Both the position numbers and the translations under genes were made by a program. DNA of 14,037 bases from Bacillota bacterium (GTDB taxonomy: Bacteria; Bacillota_A; Clostridia; Lachnospirales; WQUN01). Under the pieces are notes generated by a model, which ran no database searches, was not told the origin of the DNA, and worked only from the letters and a program-made list of their open reading frames with translations. Numbering within the stretch: the stretch's first letter is position 1; each line of letters opens with the position of its first letter. This document shows, in pieces, positions 9,278 to 14,037 of this stretch. The DNA lies in contig WQTQ01000175.1 of NCBI GenBank assembly GCA_009786175.1, positions 1 through 14,037 on the forward strand, written 5' to 3'.

Positions 9278-10087
9278 ATGAATGTGGCAGAAAAACTAAA
9301 GCAGCTTTTCTCACTTGAAGGAAAGAACATCCTGCTGACCGGGGCAACCGGCGGCATTGGCGAGGTTTTGGCCCATGGCCTTGCAGGAGCAGGTGCACAC
9401 ATGCTGCTTTGCGATATTAATTTAGATCGTCTCAACCTGCTTCGCGATACAATTATCGCAAATAAATGCAGTGCCAGCGCATACTTGCTGGATGTTTCGG
9501 ATATGGCAAACATAAAAGACTGTGTAAGCCGGATAATTGAAGCAGAGGAACGCATTGATGTGCTTATAAATTGCGCGGGAATTAATAAACGTGACGGTTT
9601 TCTGGATGTTTCCGAAGAGCTGTATGACAAAATAATGGATGTTAACCTAAAGGGCGTATATTTCCTTTCCCAAGAAGTTGCCAAGCATATGATAAAGCAT
9701 AAAAGCGGTAACATTATAAATGTCTCGTCTCACAATGCAGTGGGGATGTTAGGCGGGTGCAGTGTATACGGCGCATCCAAAAGCGCGGTAACTGCGTTAA
9801 CCCGCTCTATGGCTGTTGAGTGGTCGCAGTATGGCATTAGAGCAAACGCACTTGCGCCCGGGCATATACTTACGCCCCTTACGCAGGTAACATGGGACAA
9901 CCCACAGCGCGTGAATTACCTTACAGAACGTATAGCAATGCGCCGCCCGGGCAACCCGGAAGAAATGGTTGGCATTATGGTAATGCTTGCTTCAGACGCG
10001 TCAAGCTATATGTCCGGCATGATGATTCATGTAGACGGAGGGTGCCTGGCAGGCGGAAGCCCTTGGCCGTATGACACGGCTTATTAG
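9278..10087 (+). CDS. SDR-family NAD(P)-dependent dehydrogenase, gluconate 5-dehydrogenase-like
   Basis: This 269-residue protein is a classical short-chain dehydrogenase. It has the nucleotide-binding motif TGATGGIG (21-28), NCAG (98-101), Asn123, Ser151 and the catalytic YGASK (Tyr164, Lys168), with HVDGG near the C-terminus. The opening LFSLEGKNILLTG resembles gluconate 5-dehydrogenase (IdnO) and 2-deoxygluconate 3-dehydrogenase (KduD), which act on sugar acids. Asp46, at the end of the second strand (LLCDIN), favours NAD(H) over NADP(H). The ribosome binding site AAGGAGG (9264-9270) is seven bases from the ATG. The gene sits between the glycosidases and the split transketolase, so it probably oxidises or reduces a sugar or sugar acid derived from the imported glycan. 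The exact substrate is unknown. Confidence 0.9.
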   Translation: MNVAEKLKQLFSLEGKNILLTGATGGIGEVLAHGLAGAGAHMLLCDINLDRLNLLRDTIIANKCSASAYLLDVSDMANIKDCVSRIIEAEERIDVLINCAGINKRDGFLDVSEELYDKIMDVNLKGVYFLSQEVAKHMIKHKSGNIINVSSHNAVGMLGGCSVYGASKSAVTALTRSMAVEWSQYGIRANALAPGHILTPLTQVTWDNPQRVNYLTERIAMRRPGNPEEMVGIMVMLASDASSYMSGMMIHVDGGCLAGGSPWPYDTAY

Positions 10088-10101
10088 GCAGGAGGCTGAA
10101 A

Positions 10102-10959
10102 ATGCAAAATAAAGATATAATAAAGGCAAAAATTCTGGCTGCAAAAATTCGTATGGATATTATTAAAATGATTGGCTGTGACGGGCAAACCGGCCATTTG
10201 GGCGGTTCGTCTTCCAGTGCAGATATTCTTGCGGCACTTTATGGTGTAAAAATGCGTTTTGACCCACAGAACCCGGACTGGGAACAACGGGATAAGTTTA
10301 TTTACAGTAAAGGTCATGCTGCCATAGCGCAATACGCGGCAATGGCGGAAACAGGCTATTTTCCCGTTGAAGAATTAATGACACTAAAGGAACTTGGCTC
10401 TCGGCTGCAAGGGCACCCGGACAGGGCAAAACTGCCGGGTATTGAAGCAGGAACAGGCAGCTTAGGGCAAGGGTTATCTATTGCCAACGGAATGGCATTG
10501 GCTATGCGGTTGGACAAAGTTGACCGTAAAGTATACTGCATTGTGGGAGACGGCGAAATTAACGAAGGTCAAATATGGGAGGCCGTAATGGCGGCCAATA
10601 GATTTAAACTTAATAACATCATCGCCATTGTTGACCACAACAAATTACAGGCCACCGGCCCATGTGACGATGTTTTCCCATTGGGGCAGTTAGCGGAAAA
10701 ATGGCGCGCCTTTGGTTGGGAAGCGATAGAAATTGACGGACATAATATGGAGCAGATTTTTAACGCGATTGACAGTGCGTATACACAAAAAGGACCCGTT
10801 GTTATAATTGCCAATACCGTCAAAGGAAAGGGTTTCGAATTTGCCGAAGGTGTACCTGCGTTTCATAATGGAATGATGACCCCGGAGCAATACAATGTAG
10901 CAATAACGGTAATGGAGCGGGAAATAAGCAGATTAAAGTCGGAAGGGACGGTGGCATGA
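10102..10959 (+). CDS. Transketolase N-terminal subunit (thiamine diphosphate-binding half)
   Basis: This 285-residue protein is the PP-binding half of a split transketolase (COG3959 type). Visible motifs are TGHLGGS (30-36), SKGHA (69-73), QGHPD (103-107), GSLGQGL (119-125) and the diphosphate/Mg motif GDG at 149-151, ending at Asn180 (VDHNK). Transketolase moves a two-carbon ketol unit from a ketose to an aldehyde acceptor using thiamine diphosphate. The ribosome binding site AGGAGG (10090-10095) lies six bases from the ATG. The stop overlaps the start of the C-terminal subunit as ATGA, suiting 1:1 synthesis. Housekeeping transketolase is normally encoded elsewhere, so a copy inside a glycan operon suggests a dedicated substrate. 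Confidence 0.93.
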   Translation: MQNKDIIKAKILAAKIRMDIIKMIGCDGQTGHLGGSSSSADILAALYGVKMRFDPQNPDWEQRDKFIYSKGHAAIAQYAAMAETGYFPVEELMTLKELGSRLQGHPDRAKLPGIEAGTGSLGQGLSIANGMALAMRLDKVDRKVYCIVGDGEINEGQIWEAVMAANRFKLNNIIAIVDHNKLQATGPCDDVFPLGQLAEKWRAFGWEAIEIDGHNMEQIFNAIDSAYTQKGPVVIIANTVKGKGFEFAEGVPAFHNGMMTPEQYNVAITVMEREISRLKSEGTVA

Positions 10960-11894
10960 TGACATTAAACCCTCGCCAGGCATACGGAGAAGAGCTTTTG
11001 GCACTTGGAGAGAAGAACCCGAATGTAGTAGTTCTTGAAGCAGATTTGGGAAAATCTACAATGTCAATATTATTTGGCCAACAGTTCCCTGACAGATATT
11101 TTGAAATGGGAATAGCGGAACAAAACATGCTGTCAACAGCGGCAGGGCTTGCCGCAAGCGGAAAAATCGCATTTTGCAATACATTTTCGGTGTTTATTTC
11201 CGGAAGGGCATACGACCAAACCCGTCAGGCGATTGCAATCGGCGGCCTTAATGTAAAACTTTGCGGGTCTTCTGCAGGTTTAAGCGATTTTGGAGACGGC
11301 TCTACTCATCAGTCTGTTGAAGATATTGCTTTAATGACGGCCATCCCGGGCATGACAGTTTTAACCCCTTGCGATGCTTATGAAACTAAATTGGCTGTCC
11401 GCGCCGCCGCAGAGATTCCGGGCCCGGTGTTTATCCGTGTTGTACGTAACGACCTTCCCGCGCTTTTACCCGGTGACGCTGTTTTTTGTACCAAGCCAAG
11501 AGTGTTGAGAGAAGGTTCTGACGTGTTGCTGTTGGCCCATGGCGCAATGACGGTTAAAGCGGTAGAAGCGGCAAAAATGCTGGAAGTTAGTAATATTAGT
11601 GCCGCAGTTGTAAATATTGGCACAATGAAACCGTTCCCGTACAAGGCTGTGGCAGAAATGGCAAGCAAGTTTAAAGCGATAATTACGGCAGAAGACCATA
11701 GCTGTATCGGCGGGTTAGCCGCCGCAACTGCTTTCGCACTGCGCCAATCGGCTACACCCATGGACTATGTGGCCATTGAAGACAGCTTTGGACAATCTGC
11801 AAAATCATTATCAGACCTTATGGAGCATTACAAACTTACGGCAGAAAACATCGCAGAAAAAGCAAGTGATCTTTTAAGAAGGACGGTGCAATAA
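10956..11894 (+). CDS. Transketolase C-terminal subunit (pyrimidine-binding half)
   Basis: This 312-residue partner of the preceding gene (COG3958 type) contains the pyrimidine-binding domain, with the cofactor-activating Glu55 in MGIAEQNM, and the C-terminal transketolase domain from about residue 185. The segment SDFGDGSTHQSVEDIALM (about 109-126) is typical of this family. The two halves total 597 residues, somewhat shorter than single-chain transketolase (about 660). The start ATG at 10956 overlaps the upstream stop by four bases; an ATG at 10959 is an alternative start one codon later. A purine-rich GGAAGGGA stretch (10941-10948) can serve both. The active site must form across the two subunits. 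Confidence 0.93.
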   Translation: MMTLNPRQAYGEELLALGEKNPNVVVLEADLGKSTMSILFGQQFPDRYFEMGIAEQNMLSTAAGLAASGKIAFCNTFSVFISGRAYDQTRQAIAIGGLNVKLCGSSAGLSDFGDGSTHQSVEDIALMTAIPGMTVLTPCDAYETKLAVRAAAEIPGPVFIRVVRNDLPALLPGDAVFCTKPRVLREGSDVLLLAHGAMTVKAVEAAKMLEVSNISAAVVNIGTMKPFPYKAVAEMASKFKAIITAEDHSCIGGLAAATAFALRQSATPMDYVAIEDSFGQSAKSLSDLMEHYKLTAENIAEKASDLLRRTVQ

Positions 11895-12788
11895 ATGAAA
11901 ATTGGATTTATAGGCCTTGGGATTATGGGTAGGCCAATGGCAAAAAACTTGATTAAAGCGGGGCACAGCCTTGTTGTTTATGATATTGTTAAATCTTATG
12001 TAGATGAAATGGTAACAGCAGGTGCGAAATCGGCTGCTTCCTCAAAAGAAGTTGCGGCAGAGTGCCCGCTTCTGATTACCATGCTGCCAAACTCCCCGGA
12101 AGTTTTGGAAGTGGTAACAGGTGAAAACGGTATCCTGTGCGGCGCGAAAGCGGGAACAATTCTTGTTGACATGTCTTCTATCGCCCCGGCGGTATCTCAG
12201 ACGATAGAAAAAGTTTGCCGCGAAAACGGTATTAAAATGGTTGACGCACCTGTATCCGGCGGCGAACCCAAAGCCATCGACGGCACCTTAGCCATTATGG
12301 TTGGGGGCGACAAGGCAGTATTTGAAGAAATTAAAAATGATGTGCTGCTAAAAATGGGAGCATCGGCTGTTTACTGTGGGGATGTTGGTGCAGGCAACAC
12401 TACAAAACTTGCAAACCAAATTGTAGTTGCTTGCAACATCGCCGCCTGTGCCGAAGCTTTTACCTTAGCAAAAAAAGCCGGTGTTGACCCCGGCTTGGTA
12501 TTGGAAGCAATTAAAGGGGGCCTTGCAGGCTCTACTGTAATGAACGCCAAAGTGCCAATGATGCTTGCAGACAACTTTGCCCCGGGTTTTAAAATAGACT
12601 TGCACATAAAGGACTTAAACAATGCGCTTGATTGTGGACACAATGTTGGTGCCCCACTACCCCTTACCGCTATGATAATGGAAATGATGCAGAACTTAAA
12701 AGCTGATGGCCGCGGACAGGACGACCATTCCTCTTTGGCAAACTATTACGCAAAGTTAAGCGGAGAAAAAATAGGAAAACCTAATTAA
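11895..12788 (+). CDS. garR: 2-hydroxy-3-oxopropionate (tartronate semialdehyde) reductase, GarR-like
   Basis: This 297-residue member of the beta-hydroxyacid dehydrogenase family reduces tartronate semialdehyde to D-glycerate in its best-known members. It has the Rossmann motif FIGLGIMG (5-12), the substrate-binding DAPVSGGEPKAIDG (117-130) and the catalytic Lys171 in the GNTTKLANQ motif. GGLAGSTV and IDLHIKDLNNALD are characteristic of GarR-type enzymes rather than 3-hydroxyisobutyrate dehydrogenases. It starts one base after the transketolase stop, with AAGGA (11879-11883) upstream. No glyoxylate carboligase or glucarate aldolase is present to supply tartronate semialdehyde, so the substrate may come from the adjacent transketolase. 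Closely related semialdehydes are possible substrates. Confidence 0.9.
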   Translation: MKIGFIGLGIMGRPMAKNLIKAGHSLVVYDIVKSYVDEMVTAGAKSAASSKEVAAECPLLITMLPNSPEVLEVVTGENGILCGAKAGTILVDMSSIAPAVSQTIEKVCRENGIKMVDAPVSGGEPKAIDGTLAIMVGGDKAVFEEIKNDVLLKMGASAVYCGDVGAGNTTKLANQIVVACNIAACAEAFTLAKKAGVDPGLVLEAIKGGLAGSTVMNAKVPMMLADNFAPGFKIDLHIKDLNNALDCGHNVGAPLPLTAMIMEMMQNLKADGRGQDDHSSLANYYAKLSGEKIGKPN

Positions 12789-13810
12789 ACTTCATATTTA
12801 AACCCCGGGTAAATTTCCTCGCCTTTACTTGCACCAGCGGCCATAGTAAGGGAATTATACAAAGCTTCCTGTACGGTTTCCACCGTGGCCTCAAAAAACG
12901 GGTTAAGCTGGGAATCGCTTAAAAAATAGTAGTTGCGGCCCTGTTTTTGACTGCTGTCGCCCCGGTTGCCTTCGTAGTTACTTGCGGCAATGGCAAAATC
13001 CCCGCTGCCGTGGCTCATGAAGCTGCCTGTGTTTGTCATGCCGATAAGTCCGCGCTTTGCCACGCGCTTTAACTGCATCGCAGAAAGTGGCGCATCTGTT
13101 AGTATCACAATCATGCAGGAACCGTCTTGACTTGGCTTTGGCGGGTTTGGAATTGCCTTGCCGAAGATGTTCAAATTACCGCCGTAGTTGCTTTGCACCA
13201 GCGCACCAACGGTGTAGTCTCTATCTTCGCCGGAAATTTCGCCCGGGATAACCCGTGAAGATGTGCCAATACCGCCCTTAAAACCAAAACATACGGTACC
13301 CGCACCGGCACCAACGCTGCCTTCTTTTACATCTTTGGACAGCGCGGCAATGGCTTGCGCAACATGCCCCGGGGTGATGTGGCACCTGCGGATATCGTTA
13401 AGCCGCGAGTCGTTTGTCTCACCAACAATAACATTTATGGAATTGCGGCCTTCCGGCATTTTGGGCGCGTGATAATTTATAAGCCCTTGCAAAACCGCCG
13501 CCACAGAAAGTGTGTTTGTAAGGCCGATAAAGGATTCTATTTCGCCCAACTCTTCCACTTGCAAGGCCCCAACAAGCTTGCCAAAGCCGTTGCCTACAGC
13601 CACCGCCGCAGGTATTGGGTGTGTAAATACATCCCCGCTTGCCGGGGAAATTATGGTGACACCTGTGCAAATGCCGTCGCCCTTTACCGTCACCTGCCCT
13701 ACGGTAACGCCGCTTACATCTGTAATAGAGTTACGCTGCCCCGGTTGGAAATTGCCCGGGATGGTTGTCCATTCTCTAATCCGCTTCAAAATTTTGCTGT
13801 TTTTCCCCAT
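12785..13810 (-). CDS. P1-family (DmpA/BapA-like) self-processing peptidase
   Basis: This 341-residue protein is an Ntn-type hydrolase of MEROPS family P1, whose members include L-aminopeptidase D-Ala-esterase/amidase and beta-peptidyl aminopeptidases. The early motif NSITDVSGVTVG (27-38), the central GAGAGTVCFGFKGGIGTSSR (167-186) and VQSNYG (205-210) are typical. The processing site is NTGSFMSHGSGDFAIA (260-275), so cleavage is expected between Gly262 and Ser263, with Ser263 the new N-terminal nucleophile. The frame extends upstream to 13933, but the ATG at 13810, with GGAGG (13825-13821), gives the proper family N-terminus MGKNSKILKRIREW. It has no signal peptide. It begins five bases after the URO-D-like gene and is likely co-transcribed with it. 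Its physiological substrate is unknown. Confidence 0.92.
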   Translation of the reverse strand: MGKNSKILKRIREWTTIPGNFQPGQRNSITDVSGVTVGQVTVKGDGICTGVTIISPASGDVFTHPIPAAVAVGNGFGKLVGALQVEELGEIESFIGLTNTLSVAAVLQGLINYHAPKMPEGRNSINVIVGETNDSRLNDIRRCHITPGHVAQAIAALSKDVKEGSVGAGAGTVCFGFKGGIGTSSRVIPGEISGEDRDYTVGALVQSNYGGNLNIFGKAIPNPPKPSQDGSCMIVILTDAPLSAMQLKRVAKRGLIGMTNTGSFMSHGSGDFAIAASNYEGNRGDSSQKQGRNYYFLSDSQLNPFFEATVETVQEALYNSLTMAAGASKGEEIYPGFKYEV

Positions 13811-13815
13811 TGTCG

Positions 13816-14037
13816 TTATTCCTCCAACCTGCCCGTGGCCTTTAAAAACGCATAGATATTCTCTGGCGGGGTGCCTGCTTGTATGGCGTGGGAAGGTGCT
13901 AAAACATACCCCCCGCTCTGCCCAAGTACACAAATACGCTCTTTTACCTCTGCTTCTACGTCTTCCGGGGTACCGAAGGGCAGTGTAGATTGCACGCTAA
14001 TACCACCGTGGAAGCTAAGTTTATTCCCGGCCATTTT
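13816..14037 (-). CDS. C-terminal end of a URO-D-family protein (truncated at window edge)
   Basis: Only the last 73 codons are inside the window; the frame is open to the edge, and the Met at 14034 is probably internal. The visible sequence, including LSFHGGISVQSTLPFGTPED (from residue 6), VLGQSGGYVLAPSHAIQAGTP and PENIYAFLKA, matches the C-terminal barrel strands of the uroporphyrinogen decarboxylase / corrinoid methyltransferase-like superfamily. In Clostridia most such paralogues are not haem enzymes but are methyltransferase-related or of unknown role. It is immediately upstream of the P1-type peptidase on the same strand, whose ribosome binding site lies within this gene's last codons. 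Confidence 0.82.
   Translation of the reverse strand, partial: KMAGNKLSFHGGISVQSTLPFGTPEDVEAEVKERICVLGQSGGYVLAPSHAIQAGTPPENIYAFLKATGRLEE

Noticed and set aside
9278..10087. Assigning the SDR as 3-oxoacyl-ACP reductase (FabG)
   Set aside because: The catalytic motifs are generic to SDRs, while the N-terminal segment and sugar-catabolic context fit the gluconate 5-dehydrogenase group better and no fatty-acid genes are nearby.
13811..13933. Upstream extension of the P1-type peptidase by 41 residues
   Set aside because: It overlaps the well-conserved C-terminus of the URO-D-family gene in another frame, and the ATG at 13810 has a GGAGG site and the family N-terminus.
13355..13988. Plus-strand open frames of 158-166 codons opposite the peptidase
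   Set aside because: They are antisense to clear P1-family and URO-D coding sequence and show no domain pattern or ribosome binding site.

Overview
The window looks like chromosomal DNA of a plant-fibre-degrading Firmicute, probably a Clostridia member from a gut or rumen-like habitat. The signs are strong AGGAGG-type ribosome binding sites, moderate G+C, tightly packed same-strand operons, a family-1 lipoprotein sugar-binding protein with two permeases but no local ATPase, a YesL-like small membrane protein, and enzymes most like those of Clostridia and Bacilli. No rRNA, tRNA, CRISPR array, insertion sequence, phage gene or replication origin was seen.

Layout. (1) 1-1083: the 3' end of a large, probably extracellular protein. 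It holds the tail of an alpha/beta-hydrolase (esterase-like) domain, an unknown domain, a striking cysteine-rich tandem repeat and a beta-rich C-terminal domain. (2) About 1107-1146: a bidirectional hairpin terminator shared with the convergent gene. (3) 1145-1942, minus strand: an AraC-family regulator. (4) 1943-2219: a divergent control region with a near-consensus promoter for the regulator, a weaker promoter for the sugar operon, and a perfect 13-bp sequence present once beside each promoter in mirror orientation. (5) 2220-12788, plus strand: a ten-gene operon. It encodes a binding lipoprotein, two permeases, a YesL-like membrane protein, GH51 alpha-L-arabinofuranosidase, GH43 beta-xylosidase, an SDR dehydrogenase, two halves of a split transketolase and a GarR-type 2-hydroxy-3-oxopropionate reductase. 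(6) 12785-14037, minus strand: a convergent pair made of a P1-family (DmpA-like) self-cleaving peptidase and the C-terminal end of a URO-D-family protein that runs off the right edge.

How it works together. Pentose-containing oligosaccharides from arabinoxylan, arabinan or pectin are probably captured by the lipoprotein and imported, with ATP hydrolysis supplied by a shared MsmX-type ATPase encoded elsewhere. They would be cut in the cytoplasm by the GH51 and GH43 enzymes, neither of which has a signal peptide. The AraC protein probably senses the sugar and controls both itself and the operon.

The unusual part is the downstream block. Instead of the expected isomerase, kinase and epimerase, the operon carries an SDR dehydrogenase, a dedicated split transketolase and a tartronate-semialdehyde-type reductase. 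I propose, as inference, that these form a non-classical route in which a sugar acid is oxidised to a terminal hydroxymethyl ketone, the transketolase removes the two-carbon unit, and the remaining aldehyde acid is reduced. A pent-4-ulosonate would yield exactly tartronate semialdehyde, the known GarR substrate.
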